From Axinella damicornis (taxonomy: Eukaryota > Porifera > Demospongiae > Axinellida > Axinellidae): 64,000 nucleotides of DNA. This document shows, in pieces, positions 1 to 62,741 of this stretch (position 1 is the stretch's first letter; the number at the start of each line of letters is the position of its first letter). A program made the translations under genes and the position numbers. The notes beneath the pieces are model-generated. The model did no database searches and was not told the DNA's origin. It saw nothing but the letters and a program-made list of their open reading frames with translations. The stretch is from positions 8,870,155 to 8,934,154 of the forward strand of contig OZ007513.1 in assembly GCA_963931865.1 (NCBI GenBank), in the 5' to 3' direction.

Positions 1-2450
1 TCTTATGTGGTAGAATAATTATATTATTTATTTGGGTGTCCATCTCTCTGTACTTAGCTATAGCTGTTAATCTGTTGAGTTCGAAGATGAATATTTTTTA
101 ATGATAAACCATCTCCGAGCTGTTACTTAATTGCCAGTAACTACACACAATTCTAGGCTTGGCAATATGACGACCCATGCATACTCAACTGTTCTACTCC
201 TCAAGCTACCTCTCTGTACTATGGCTCACAAATACTAACTTTGATTTCAGGCCATTCCCACCTCTGATAGCTAGTTTTTGTCACTAGCAATCACGTTCCA
301 TGCTACAAACAATAATTATAATATAGAAGCTATAGGGGTATGATGACCTGGGACCATAGAGGTTCCAACTTTGTGGTGTATACTGTGCTATGAAAACGGA
401 TGTGGTTCCTAATGAGTTTAGCAGTCATGTGAAACATTGCAAGTGCTCTACTATCAATGTGTTTTCCAATTAGCAACCCATAGTGTGCATAGTCTAGTGC
501 TATTCAAAGTATGTTCAGCACTTATACACTACATGGATTTACTACAGCATGGAGATTGCAACAAGCACAGCAACAACTAGCAGGGGAGACCATGACATGT
601 GTACAGCACCACTGCTCTGGTTGATGTCTTCATCCGTTGTGTTAGCATTGATACCGGTAGTAATCAGTGTGGAATTTTCACCAGCAACTCCTGCAGCTGT
701 GTTCGCTGTAGTGTTTGCAGGTGTAGTGACAGGTCGTGATGTTGTAGCTGCGATGGCTGTAGTAGCCGTAGTAGATGTTGTTCCTGTAGTAGACGTTGTA
801 GCGGTAGTAGATGTTGTAGCAGTACTAGACGTTGTAGAAGTAGTAGAAGTAGTGGATGTTGTTGCTGTAGTTGTTGTTGTTGTCGCTGTGGTGGATGTTG
901 TAGCAGTGGTAGCTTGCCTACGGTGCAATGCCTTTGATGTATGCTGCAGTCTTTGTGAGGTTACTGCTGCCCAGTCTCCTGAAGGTGAAATATTTGCTTT
1001 AGGTGCGGTGTGCACATCCTTCCTATCCAAATTCTGTCACTTTTTGGCACTACAATCAGTAGCTACAAGTGAAGCGACTGAGAATAAGGAGAGTCTATAT
1101 ATCAAAAAGTACCTGAAGGGTACATAGCTAATGCTAAAATCAGTACCTGCCAAATCTGAGGTATCTTCAAATTGTTGTAAATGCAGCCTACACGTTTATA
1201 TCACCAACAGGCAGTTAATATATATTATACGAATTAGTAAACAACCATAAAAGATTCTCATGCAGGTGGGATATAGCATTGAATAGACTTTCTATCACAG
1301 ATGCATATATACAAAATGTAATGCCTATGCTAAGTTTTGCAAATGGTCAAGTACTTACTACTTTGAGAGTTCACATGATTGTGTCTTTCGCCTTCACCTG
1401 TTGTCACAATGCTCACTTGTACTGTCTCATCGTTGGTTGCCACAAGACAAGTGGACAAATCTAGTATTAGTACTATTGTATGACCCTGAAGCATTTCATG
1501 TCTACAGCTGTCTTGATTATATATCAGGACACTAGGCTAAACAGCTCAGATGATTATGCAAATGGCTTTATATAATGTGCTGAAACTAAAATAATTAAGA
1601 GACATGAGTAAGCATGTGTACATTTCAGTGTTTAAATGAGCTTTCAGTGGAAGTTCATCAGGAGCTTTATACAATGGCAGTGACCTACATGATCCCAAAC
1701 CTCCTTTCAATTGCAAGTAGCTATACAGCTTTGTTTACAATTCTAACTGCTTCTATCATACGTCAAGCAACAGCTGCAGCTTCAATAATTACTGTTAAGT
1801 AGTTAGGTGACACTAGCTATATCAAACTACAGCGATGAATGCCTGTGTGTGCAAATATGAAAGCAGGTAGTGTTTCCACTGGAGTATGAACCATGCAAAT
1901 TTGAGTTACCCTACATGTTTCCAAACCTTCTTTGTTAGATATATAGTTTCCTTTACACTATTCACAACATACAGTGTTGTCAAGCAACTCAAAGTGACCT
2001 GAAGTTCTGTTAGCTAGCTATGTAACAAGATAGTACGCTGAATATCCTTGAGACATGAACTTGTATAAGTAGCTATAGGGTTTGAAGTGTGTTAGGATGT
2101 ACTGTGAGGTGTACGTGCACGTGAGGAAACGTATAGCTAATCCAAATATTTTTGTTAGACATCATTACAAGTAGCTATACATGCAGTGTCCTTTACGGCT
2201 CAATGCAGAGTTGTCAAGCAACAGCTACCAAAGTGAGTTGTGTGGCTACTGACGGGTGGGAGCCACAACTTATATACCGTTTTAAATTTGTGCCTTGCTT
2301 CTGGCAGTGCATTACAGGGTACAGAATTGCTTCCTGATTTTAATTTCAGTGCCTTCGGAGACGTCTTTCTTAAATCCTGCACCTTTTCCCACACCTTTCT
2401 GCATGAAAATTACTATTTGCAGATCTGAGATTGAATGTACTTGTTGGATG
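1..2450. repeat. Segmental duplication, left copy
   Basis: This segment aligns by eye, in the same orientation and order, with 61550-63960. Shared landmarks are the TGTGGTAGAAT/TTTGGGTGT repeat at the very start, the Thr-rich gene at 542-1030, the CAAGTGGACAAA.CTAGTATTA stretch near 1450, GGTTTGAAGTGTGTTAGGATG near 2080 and GAATTGCTTCCTGATT near 2325. The copies differ by many substitutions and by indels of tens to hundreds of bases, so the duplication is not recent. Its left border lies outside the window. Confidence 0.85.
542..1499 (-). pseudogene. Thr-rich mucin-like membrane protein, left copy, probably broken
   Basis: The minus strand at 1030-542 encodes a long run of Thr/Ser/Ala (TTATTSTT-type repeats), then NXT/NXS sites and a hydrophobic C-terminal tail (SPLLVVAVLVAISML). 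It is close to the intact copy at 62259-62741. The segment matching that gene's signal peptide lies at 1499-1439, but one base is missing after the third codon, and the frame hits a stop at codon 9. A further 476 bp (963-1438) separates it from the Thr-rich part; this could be an intron on the minus strand or simply sequence deleted from the other copy. The 162-codon reading frame itself starts at an internal Met without a signal sequence. I read it as a decayed paralogue. An alternative first exon elsewhere cannot be excluded. Confidence 0.55.
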
Positions 2451-2488
2451 AGCCAGTCCTAGATACTAAAACTCAAGTAGATCGAGTA

Positions 2489-2566
2489 AGCGATTGATTA
2501 TCGGACGACATGTATAATCGGACGCGTTAGTGCCGAGCGCGTATATTACCGGAAGTGGGCGGGACC
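2489..2566 (+). repeat. Fragment of the 41.4-kb inverted-repeat element
   Basis: GATTATCGGACG, ATCGGACGCGTTAG and the GGAAGTGGGCGGGACCTTC stretch resemble the left end of the element at 41445-42194 (ATTCGGACGCGCTAG, GGAAGGGGGCGTGACCTTC). Only about 80 bases match. Confidence 0.5.
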
Positions 2567-2572
2567 TTCAGT

Positions 2573-2751
2573 TCTAGCAGAATCTTCTATGCTGGTAGGG
2601 TGTAGCTACCTGGCCAAATGATGATTAGGTATGAAATATATAGCAAAAACGGGGCTGTCTCATAATACATGCTCTGTCTCATAATTGCCTCATTAACGTA
2701 TGTGATAAAAATGCAGCGAAACTGCAGTACAGAGAAAACACTGAAACTTTA
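2573..2751. repeat. Direct repeat, copy 1 of 2
   Basis: From CTAGCAGAATCTTCTATGC to CACTGAAACTTT this is nearly identical to 2994-3171, with only a few substitutions and short indels. The copies are 243 bp apart. It contains no open frame of note. Confidence 0.9.
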
Positions 2752-2993
2752 GAGTAGGTGCAGGTATTATGAGACAGCACCAATTATGGGTTTCATACTT
2801 CACCACAATTTATGGACATCGTCACTTTGCCTGAACATTGTCAAATGTATCCTCTACCGTTTGATAGAATGAATGGTGCAAAGCATCATGATTTGGACAG
2901 TACATAAAATTGTGATGAAATTTATGGGTAGTTCCATTGTCCTAATAAAAAGAACCACTGCCAGAATACCAACAAGCATGTTTGCATTGAAAT

Positions 2994-3171
2994 AGTTCTA
3001 GTAGAATCTTCTATGCTGGTAGGGTGTAGCTACCTGGCCAAATGATGATTAGGTATGAAATATATAGCAAAAACGGGGTGTCTTATAATACATGCCCTGT
3101 CTCATAATTGCCTCATTAACGTATGTGACAAAATGCAGCGAAACTGCAGTACAGAGAAAACACTGAAACTT
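2994..3171. repeat. Direct repeat, copy 2 of 2
   Basis: Second copy of 2573-2751. The sequence between the copies (2752-2993) is AT-rich and shows nothing recognisable. Confidence 0.9.
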
Positions 3172-3259
3172 TACCTACCATGGATTGTTAGTACAGTGTA
3201 TTATCTTGTTAAATCTGTACCATAGTACAATCACGTCCTGTTGATAGCTTGTTGGTTAA

Positions 3260-3998
3260 GGTGGCGGGCAAGTGATTTTGGAATTAATAATTATGTCATC
3301 TAAAATATGTTGTAACCTGCAAGTTCTGCCATGAATGGAAACCAAATGCGGTAATCAAACACTTCATGGTAAGTGCTACTTATGTACCAAGCCAGGATGT
3401 TCTGGAGCAGCAAACAACGGAGACAGCGAATTATTCAATATTGATGGATTTCAGTACGTCTCAGTTTCACTGCACGCAAGCTACTGCTGCTGCTCTTTCT
3501 CAGGATCAAGACAGGCCAGGTCTGGAGGGGGCTACGTTGAGTTTATGTAAGTACGCTTCCGAACTAGCCGGATACGGAGTTAAAAGTGTTATCGCGAGGT
3601 CAATTTTCCTGTTTTTGTACATCTTGCAGGGGAAAAACCACGATGAGACGTTCGTTCGACGCCATATGACAACGTAGCCCCCTCGAGTAACCAGTGGAAG
3701 AGCTGCCTGCGAAGAGCATTTTAGCTAAATACGTTCAGCTGATTTTTGAGACGTACAGAAAAAACAGTGCTGTATTTCGCCGAGATTTGCAGCTGGCGTT
3801 GTCACGGTACGAAGTACGAATAACGTAGCGCTCAACTAGATACGCTGTCAATGGATGCCCAACAGCCTTGGAAGAAGAAAGGTGGCACAGCATCTTGGAT
3901 GGCTGCTGCTGGAGCGTTCGAGAGCAGTGATTCAGAACTCGAACCACGCCTCCAATTATTGCGCGGTCACGCGCGCGTATCATTGCTTGCCCGCCACC
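3260..3998. mobile_element. MITE-like element flanked by TTAA
   Basis: The ends are GGTGGCGGGCAAG at 3260 and its inverted complement CTTGCCCGCCACC ending at 3998. TTAA stands directly outside both (3256-3259 and 3999-4002). TTAA target duplication with short terminal inverted repeats is the mark of piggyBac/Kolobok-type transposition. No transposase frame is present, so the element is non-autonomous. Confidence 0.75.
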
Positions 3999-4002
3999 TT
4001 AA

Positions 4003-5032
4003 CTTGTAATGGTTATGTGTCTCATAATTGGGGCGGCTACTCTATGTCAGTTTCCCAGTTTATATATTTTTGTTACGACGGCGTGCCATCATAGATAATA
4101 CATGCACAACGCATTTGCGGATCATCATCCATGCTGTGTTTCTAATTCAGCGATCTTGTAATCGTTTAGGTGCGCATGTTATGCATGTGTACAAATGATT
4201 AAAAATGGCGCGCCAATTGAAACCATAGTTTTTCAGTGGGTTGCTGCAGCCGCCTGCTGTGAGACTTCGGAGTTGTGATAAAGGCGATGTGGTCGTGCAC
4301 TGGTCAGTTGAAAATGCGTGCGTAACCATCGTGAGATATAGCCAAATCAGTCGTCACGCCAGCGTACCGGAAGTCAATATAAAATGTATTTAGCTAGCTA
4401 GCTACATAGCGTAGACTACGCGGATGCGCGCGCTCGAGATATAAGTTCCGGTCCACCCAACTTATCTTCCGTATATCTATGGATATTTCAAGTTAAAACG
4501 TTACTTCATGCTCGCGCGTTAAACAATTTGCAGTTCAAGAAAATTCGAAGATACTGCGAGGTTGGGAGCTGGAGTTATAAGCTATTGGTGACAGACTGGT
4601 GAAATTATTTCCAGTGGGTACTGCACTCAGTGGTGCCACTTTCTTTTTGCAAGCTCTGGCATGAATCTGAAGGTGAGTAAGAGGGCTTGTTGTGCACACA
4701 CAATGCATTCATTCCTGTGTCCCAAGTACGTAAATATACTGAAATGACACAACACATTTTTCAATAAAATCAACTACACAACAGGGCAACAGGTGGAGAG
4801 TAGTGAATAGTGTTCATCTGCAGACGGTCACCTGCCAATTGGGTTAATGTGTGCATATGTGAGAAAGGAGGTGTACATGTTTGGCAGCTGCAGTCCAAAA
4901 CACCTTCCCATCTAACTGTCCTGCTACATCAGTGTTTTTTTCAAAGTCTGTTTTGTTAAAACAAATTTTGCATGCTACATAGCTGGTTTATTCCTGCTTG
5001 CTTTGTTAAAATTTACATAAAATAGTAAGAAC
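4003..5032. other. Intergenic, nothing recognised
   Basis: Short open frames only, with no domain, RNA gene or ordered repeat that I can support. Confidence 0.5.
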
Positions 5033-5286
5033 NNNNNNNNNNNNNNNNNNNNNNNNNNNNNNNNNNNNNNNNNNNNNNNNNNNNNNNNNNNNNNNNNNNN
5101 NNNNNNNNNNNNNNNNNNNNNNNNNNNNNNNNNNNNNNNNNNNNNNNNNNNNNNNNNNNNNNNNNNNNNNNNNNNNNNNNNNNNNNNNNNNNNNNNNNNN
5201 NNNNNNNNNNNNNNNNNNNNNNNNNNNNNNNNTCCCAACTGAAAACCCTCCTCATGTTCTACCCCCCCCCCCCCCCCCCCCCCCCC
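5033..5286. other. Assembly gap followed by a C homopolymer
   Basis: Positions 5033-5232 are exactly 200 N, which looks like a placeholder gap. A run of 25 C follows at 5262-5286, which may explain why the assembly broke. Reading frames across the gap are meaningless. Confidence 0.97.
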
Positions 5287-6687
5287 AGTACTATATAACA
5301 ATAACAAAGCAAATGGTTGGAAAGAAACACAATTTTCAATGCATTTCCCAACTGTGTCTCGCTGGATCTGTGCTCCACTATACGAATAAACAAACAAACT
5401 ATATTGTAAACCTACCTATGCACCACTATATTTCTAATGGATTGAGATTGCATGCATTATGTGGATGAGATTACAACAGTTAGCCACACTACGAAAACAA
5501 AGTTGTTCTTTCAGCGAAGTATTTGTTAGGACATGCAGTTAATGGTGCGTGACCATCCTACCATTGCTTATTCAAAGTATGCAGTGGGTAGCTAGTGAAC
5601 CTTGCAAGTGTGATGCAAGTGTCAGCTCCCACTGGATTCTTTTCAAGGGAATTTCTATCCTTCCCATGCATGCTAATTCAAAGAATGCTGTGGGTTGCCT
5701 TACTCAAGTATCGGTATTAGCATGCATGCACTGAATTCTTTTCAAGGGCATTCTATCCTTCCCTTGTACTACAGTGATGACGCACTTGAAAGGTGCCGAC
5801 CACAGTTTATATAGCATAACCTGCTACCCGCCGTCTAACTACCATAAACCCGTCGTCTAACTACCATACACCCTTGTCAGCACATTTTAGTGTACACAGA
5901 AGCCACTTCAGTATACTCAGCAAGTGCACTTAGAAGCCACTGTAGTACAAGCCAGTTGTACTACCAGCTGCTGTGGTTTATCAGGAACACACTCGGCTGT
6001 TATTCAATTAGAAGCCTCGGCTGCGCCTCGGCCTCTAATTGAATAACAGCCTCGTGTATTCCTGATAAACCACAGCAGCTGGTAGTATAACTATAACATA
6101 TGCTAATTCAAAGAATGCTGTGGGTTGCTACTGAAATTTACTCAGGAAAACTTTCCAGCTCTTGCCACTCATTTCTGCATGCGCTCCATGCAGTGCCCAT
6201 TAATAGTTGTCTGCATGTCATGTACTATAGCCCATAAAATAACAATTTGAAGAGCAAAGTTCAGACTACAGATGAGAGTACTATACAAAACAAACTATAC
6301 CAACTCATAGTGGGAGCTGATATTTGAGTGACACTTAAGAGTAGCTATAACGATGTCGACCTTCATGCTCTTGAAAAGAATTCAGTGGAGTTGATAATTG
6401 AGTCATACTTGAGTTAACATCAATAGCTACCCACTAACTTAACTTAGCAGTTGTGGGTAGTCACGCAACTTGTCTTAACAAAATTAATGTGACCCTCTAA
6501 GCATAAACCACCCATTCACTGCATTTTGTCAAAACTGAGATTATTATACCATCAGAGAGCACGTTTATTGCTGATCACAATGATAGTTTTATCGGACTTA
6601 TACGAGCAAAGTTATGGGCGCTTGAACGTTCTCGATACGCAACGTCATTTAGATCATACGCAAAACTCAAACGCATAGGACTTCCGG
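5287..6687. other. Intergenic with short dispersed repeats
   Basis: The phrases TTCTTTTCAAGGG...CTATCCTTCCC (5637 and 5738) and TAATTCAAAGAATGCTGTGGG (5672 and 6104) occur twice. An inverted, diverged version of the first phrase lies near 6375. No gene is supported. Confidence 0.55.
5959..6087. mobile_element. Foldback hairpin element, 129 bp
   Basis: Two arms of about 55 bp pair almost perfectly, from TACTACCAGCTGCTGTGG on the left to CCACAGCAGCTGGTAGTA on the right, around a short GC-rich centre with GCCTCGGC/GCGCCTCGGCC. There is no coding capacity. The central motif resembles those of the foldbacks at 42207 and 44131. Confidence 0.85.
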
Positions 6688-6840
6688 TTTTTTTTTTTTT
6701 TTTTTTTTTTTCTATAACAATTTTGCAACAATGCAAGGGTACATGAATAGCAATTGCTAACATGATAATGCACCCAGACAGAAGTCCAAGTATCTATGAT
6801 CTAAGTAATAGGTATAGGTGAGGTATTTAATGTGTGACAT
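6688..6840 (-). mobile_element. LINE 3' end fragment with poly-A
   Basis: On the minus strand this reads as a short 3' untranslated region ending in a run of about 24 A (T on the + strand, 6688-6711). The 130 bases before the poly-A (GCAAGGGTACATGAATAGCA...CTATGATCTAAG) resemble the 3' end of the LINE at 8110-8229. It is therefore probably a severely 5'-truncated relative. Confidence 0.5.
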
Positions 6841-8109
6841 AATACAGTCTGTTTAAAAGAATCCAATGACTGACAGTTTGTGAGTTGCGAACGGGAAGTC
6901 GGGCGTTCAGTTGTTACGCGCGTTAGAGCGTAAGATTCGCTAAGAGCCATTGAACTTTGAACCCACGTAACGTAAATTCAATGTTTGGGACCAATGGTGG
7001 TTTATGCTTAGCTAGAGGGTCACAAATGCATAGTTGCCAAGTGTCCCGGAATTCTTTGCCTTGTCCCTTGTCCCGTACGGGAGGTGCTTTGTCCCGGAAA
7101 AAATAGCAATAGGCCTGTTCTCGTTCCCAGGCTTGTTGCATGCAGTCTGGGAACGGAAATTAGTGAAAGACCACGTGTGCAACGCTGACAGTGCCCGAGT
7201 TGCAGAGGACTGTACCTGTACACCTGAAGCCAAGGAGGGAATGCCTTTCGTGGAGGGAGGAGTTTCCAGGTATTCAACGAAGTGTAGTGCAGCTGTGCGG
7301 TGCATGCTTTGATCTCTGCATTTCTCACGGTGTCTACGCCGCGTCGATGGAAAGTGGCCATGCCAGGAGGTGGCAAACTGTGATTATAGTATGTGTAATG
7401 TGATTATATCCATGTATGGTATGGTTATAACGTTCTTTGACCAGACCAGTGTATAATATTATCTTCTGTGCATGACTGTACACTCTTCTGCAAATAACCT
7501 GCATCATCTGTAAAATCTAAGTTCAAGGCATGGGTCACAAGCCTAGCACAATTGAGCTTTCGATGGCCACAGCAAGGACAGACACGGATCTTCCTCTTCA
7601 ATGGCTAGATTTTCTCATTGAAAAATATTTCCACTGGAGCCGTCTCCAGTTGAAATTTGTATGAGTTTCAATGGGAATTTTGGGAGGCCATACGTAACTC
7701 AAACACTGTACATCGAATTGACATCCTGCATATCTATCTGCTTGCTGACCAATGGCCACTAAGGGTTGCCACTGTCATGCATGGCAACAGAAACCTGGAT
7801 ACCAAACAATGATCTATTCGTAGATGTGTGCCCCTTGTCCACAATTGGCCATAGTTGCATTAAAACCCAGTTCACCCTTTAGCAGCCAAACGAGCCAGGA
7901 AAATACCCATAAGCCCATAATATTAGGCATTAATTGCAAGCCCCACCCCCACCCTTCTTAATTATAGGTGCAATCATCAATTCATTGCTGTCTGTGCGTA
8001 ATGGAAGTGGGATGTTTTGGGCGGGTTAGACTAGTGATGTGAGAGCTTGTACTTCACTACAACCTCCGAACCTTGAACTCAGGAAAGAGTGTTTGGGCTT
8101 GGGCAAGGG
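6841..8109. other. Intergenic, no gene supported
   Basis: Overlapping short open frames at 7012-7403 have no recognisable domain. A CTCGTTCCCAGGCTTG stretch at 7120 resembles one end of the 9-bp-TSD foldback family but has no partner arm. Part of 7870-8030 resembles 11725-12080 (GCAGCCAAACGAGCC, AATACCCATAAG), so it is a dispersed repeat. Confidence 0.5.
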
Positions 8110-9359
8110 TTTTTTTTTTTGTATATAATAATTTAGCCAAAGGCAGGGATACATAAATAGCATACAAGCTAATACAGGTATGTACCCAAAATTATCTATA
8201 GTTATAGGCAAATAATACAATGGGAACATTAATTAGTGAGATAGTTAGTTAGGTTTCTCTTGAATATGTCTGCATTAGGACTTTCCACCACATGCAAGGG
8301 TAGAGTATTCCACGTGCGAGGAGTGTCACAGAAAAAAGAGTAGAAGTACGAGTTGGTGTGAGCTCTTGGTACTATTAAAGTATGTCTGTGTGATCTTGTG
8401 AAGTGGCTGGTGGTCCGAGTTTCGACTGGAAATGGTTCAGGGAGTGAGTAGCGGCCGTTTAGAATGTTGTATAGATATGACAGCTTAAGAATAAGCCTTC
8501 TTTTTCTAAGACTGGGAACTCCATATGCATTGAGTAGAGCATTGTAGTTACTGGACCATTGCTTAGTACACACTCTCATGGCGAATTTCTGGACAGCTTC
8601 TAGTGAATTGATTAGACCCTGCTGATGAGGGTCCCATGCGGGTACTGCATACTCTAGGTCAGGCCGGATGCAAGACAGGTACAATTGCAGCATGGTGGAC
8701 GGTGTGGCATGTTGATAGTATTTGCGATACAGTATTCCAATTTTTTGTCTTGCTTTTTTGCAGACTTCCATTACCTTTTTGGACCAGGTGAGATCAGATG
8801 TTATCCAGATCCCTAAATATTTATAAGCATCCACTCGTTCCAGTGGTGAACCATTCACTGTAAGAGCCACCGGCATGAATGATTGACGTCTCTTTGAGAT
8901 TAACATGTACCTGCATTTGTTGGAGTTGAAGTCCAATAAATTATCGTTAGTCCAGAAACAGAGTTTTGTGACATCATTTTGGAGGAGAGCTAAATCTTCT
9001 ATATTCTGAATTAGACGATAGAGAAGAATGTCGTCGGCAAAGAGTGACAGGTTACCAGCTGTTAGCGCCACTTTTGTAATTCCATCAATATAGATAATGA
9101 AAAGAATTGGGCCGAGAACTGATCCCTGGGGCACTCCAGAACTTACTGGTAGTACTTCCGATGATGATCCATCCACACAGACATATTGCTTCCTGTTAGT
9201 TAGGTAGGTAGTAATCCATTTAAGGATGTGGGAGTTGACTTTAAGGTCTCTGAGTTTCCTTCTGTGAGGAACAGTTGGAACCTTGCAGAATGGCTTGTGT
9301 TGCAAGTCGATACAACCGGACAGCAGTATATAGCCGAAGTGAAAGCAATCAGGGAGCAA
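8110..9359 (-). mobile_element. 5'-truncated non-LTR retrotransposon (LINE), reverse transcriptase part
   Basis: The minus-strand frame 9359-8229 encodes 376 residues. It shows the conserved second half of a LINE reverse transcriptase: SGVPQGSVLGPILFIIYID, the catalytic FADD box in LFADDILLY, the KYLGIWI motif, the thumb segment LYLSCIRPDLEYAVPAWDP, and a C-terminal WNTLPLHVVESPNADIFK block typical of CR1/Jockey/L2-like elements. RT similarity fades upstream of about 9290, so the endonuclease domain and the first RT motifs are missing. The stop codon is followed by about 110 bp of untranslated sequence and a run of 11 A (8120-8110), the expected 3' end. The insertion is dead, because it lacks half of its enzyme. 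Confidence 0.88.
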
Positions 9360-10592
9360 CAGCGGAAGCAGACGCTATCTGGGAGCAAGCGCACATTATG
9401 GAGGTCTCCAACCATTTAAATAGCATCGAGCCCCCTCTCCATACATGTTTAAACTGCTCATACCATGCAGCTGTTGAAATTAGCACAAATTTATGCGCAT
9501 TTCTGCCAACAGGGATACATGCAGCAAGCAAGGTAATGACATCTCTAGCCATGCTTGCACAGTACACACATATCTACTAAGTGATAATGTCACTGTCCTT
9601 ATTGCCTACCCGATCCCTGATCCCATTACCTTATTTGGGGGTGTCATCTTAGTCCTTGGGCCTGATCCTGCACTGTTACACACTGTGACACTGGTAGGGT
9701 TTGATGCACTGTGTGTATGAACAGATTTGTAGTTTAATAGCCAGATGAAGTAGGTGGATAGTATGCATAGTATTACATAGATTTGCATCTGTCTGCACCT
9801 AATGAGCTGTCTTCCCAAATCCCACTCGAATCCAAGTGATAATCCAATGTAATTATCCATTCGGTATATATCTGAGTCTTGATTTTAGATTTCAAGAAAG
9901 AAGGCAATAAAATTCTTGCACTAGCAGCAAGAATAGTAATTGGACGAGAGATAGCTAGTGCAATATACATGTATGCTTGTTGTGAATGCAATTATTCCCA
10001 AATGACACTAGAATTATCTATTAAAGTCTAGAAAAGGAAGAGACTGGAATGACAAGCCACCCCCAAAAGCAAGTGAACAGTCAGGGAGTACTGATGCTGT
10101 TGTAAACCAAACCAGAAAGCTTTAGAATTAATGCAGACATTCCAACCCTTCAATATTTAAATGAGGGTGACAAACACAGTCATACATGTCATACTAATGA
10201 TTGATGAAATTACCATGTATTTTCCTTGTGTTCATTCAAGAGCATAATTATGATGACAAATGATGATGTCATCATGTGCTCTGGGTGAGTTGGAAGGTCT
10301 GTTAATGCAAGGTCTTGCAAAAGCGTTCAGGGTTCTAAAGGGCAGCCCTGGGGCTATGTACTTTGATCTGATGTAATTGTGTGAGTTCCAAGCATCTATA
10401 CCTCTAGCTGTTTGAAGCAGGACTGTAAGTCTGGAATTGAACCAACCAGCTATTGACATGACTGTGCATTAGTCCCACTATTCTCAACTGCATACATTTC
10501 CTGCAGTAGCTGCCCACATAGTGCTCAACATGCAGTCACGACTGCTGTCACTTTCTCTCTCATGCACAGGAGGTGGGACCCTGACTTGAATA
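9360..10592. other. Upstream region of the SRCR gene
   Basis: No domain, RNA gene or clear repeat is visible. The SRCR promoter should lie in the 3' part, but I see no convincing TATA box or initiator and do not place one. Confidence 0.45.
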
Positions 10593-61310
<50,718 letters not shown>

Positions 61311-61330
61311 TTTTAATCTGTATGCAGATG

Positions 61331-61620
61331 CATTCTTTTGTGGTAGAATTATTAAAGTTTGTAATTTTGTTTGGGTGTTCACCTCTCTGTATGTAGCTAC
61401 AGCTGATATTCTTCTTTTGTGGTAGAATTATTTATTTGTTTGGGTGTTCACCTCTCTGTATGTAGCAACAGCTGATATTCTTCTTTTGTGGTAGAATGAT
61501 TTATTTGTTTGGGTGTTCACCTCTCTGTATGTAGCTACAGCTGATATTCCTCTTTTGTGGTAGAATGATTTATTTGTTTGGGTGTTGGTATTTGTTCTGT
61601 ATGTAGCTACAGCTGTTATC
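61331..61620. repeat. Four tandem units of about 69 bp in the 3' region
   Basis: Each unit reads TTCTTTTGTGGTAGAATTAT..TTGTTTGGGTGTTCACCTCT..GTAGCTACAGCTGATA. The first overlaps the SRCR gene's 3' untranslated region. A related unit opens the window at position 1. Confidence 0.92.
61351..61356 (+). promoter_or_regulatory. Candidate polyadenylation signal ATTAAA
   Basis: ATTAAA lies 41 bases after the SRCR stop codon. The other three 69-bp units read GATTTATT or TATTTATT here, so only the first unit carries the signal. Confidence 0.5.
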
Positions 61621-62258
61621 AGTTGGAAGATGAAATATTTATTTTTTGTGATCTCTGAGCTGCAGCTGTTTACTTGCCAGTAACTACACAGATTCCAGGC
61701 TTGGCAATACGACGGCTCGTGTATACTCAACTGTTCCACTCCTCAAGTTACCACTCTGTACTACCCTACTGTGGCTCACAAATACTAACTTTGCCATTCC
61801 CACCTCTAGTTTTCGATAACTTAACTTTCCATGCTACATATTTGAAGCTTGCGGGGTATGAGTAGTGACCTGGGATCATGGTTACATGTTATTGTCCACT
61901 ATGGAGATTCTCTGTGGGAGATGCTGTGTGCTGTTATGAAAACAGAATCATGACATGTGGTTCCTAATTAAGGTTAGCAGTCATGTGAAATGTTGCAAGT
62001 GCCCTACTCTCGATCAACATGAGTTATCCAATTAGCCACCCTACGTTTGCATAGCAAAGAACCTGCAAAGCACAGTATGATACACATAGCTCTACTCATG
62101 TATTTACAGCATTGAGATTGCAACAAGTACAGCTATTAATGACTAGCAGGGGAGACAATGACATATGTACAGCACTGTGCTTTAAAATGTTAATGTATGT
62201 GGTTCCTAATAAGGTTAGCAGTCATATGAATCATTGCAAGTGCTCTACCATCGATGTG

Positions 62259-62741
62259 TTATATTGCAACAACAAGCACAGCAACAACTAGCAGGGGAGA
62301 CAATGACATATGTACAGCACCACTGCTCTGGTTGATGTATTCATCCGTTGCATTAGCATTGATATCGGTAGTAATCAGGGTGGAATTTTCACCAGCAACT
62401 CCTGTAAAAACTGCAGCTGTGTTGGCTGTAGTGGTTGCAGGTGTAGTGACAGGTGGTGATGTTGTAGCTGCGATGGCTGTAGTAGCCGTAGTAGATGTTG
62501 TTCCTGTAGTAGATGTTGTAGCGGTAGTAGACGTTGTAGCAGTAGTAGACGTTGTAGAAGTAGTAGATGTAGTGGATGTTGTTGCTGTAGTTGCTGTTGT
62601 TGCTGTGGTGGATGTTGTAGCAGTGGTAGCTTGCCTTCGCTGCAATGCCTTTGATGTATGTTGCAGTCTTTGTGAGGTTGCCACAAGACAAGTGGACAAA
62701 CCTAGTATTAATACTAATGTATAACCCTGAAGCAATTTCAT
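62259..62741 (-). CDS. Thr-rich mucin-like protein, probably GPI-anchored
   Basis: 160 codons on the minus strand. Residues 1-23 (MKLLQGYTLVLILGLSTCLV and following) form a signal peptide. Next come SQRLQHTSKALQRRQ and about 60 residues of TTATTSTT-type repeats. The third quarter has PPVTTPATTTANTAAV, three potential N-glycosylation sites (NST, NAT, NQS), and the end is SSGAVHMSLSPLLVVAVLVVAI. A short hydrophobic tail with no basic stop-transfer residues after an SSG site suggests a GPI-anchor signal; a C-terminal membrane anchor is the alternative. No intron is needed. It sits tail to tail with the SRCR gene, about 950 bp apart. I know of no named family; the role could be a surface mucin. 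Confidence 0.72.
   Translation of the reverse strand: MKLLQGYTLVLILGLSTCLVATSQRLQHTSKALQRRQATTATTSTTATTATTATTSTTSTTSTTSTTATTSTTATTSTTGTTSTTATTAIAATTSPPVTTPATTTANTAAVFTGVAGENSTLITTDINANATDEYINQSSGAVHMSLSPLLVVAVLVVAI

Noticed and set aside
549..1127. 192-codon + strand frame rich in Val and Asp
   Set aside because: Antisense shadow of the Thr-rich gene; ACN/TCN codons read backwards give VVDVV.
4975..5397. 140-codon frame on the minus strand
   Set aside because: Runs through 200 N and a poly-C tract.
61428..61739. 103-codon minus-strand frame with repeated AVATYREVNTQTNKSFYHKR
   Set aside because: Product of the 69-bp tandem repeat (69 is divisible by three), with no start context or homology.
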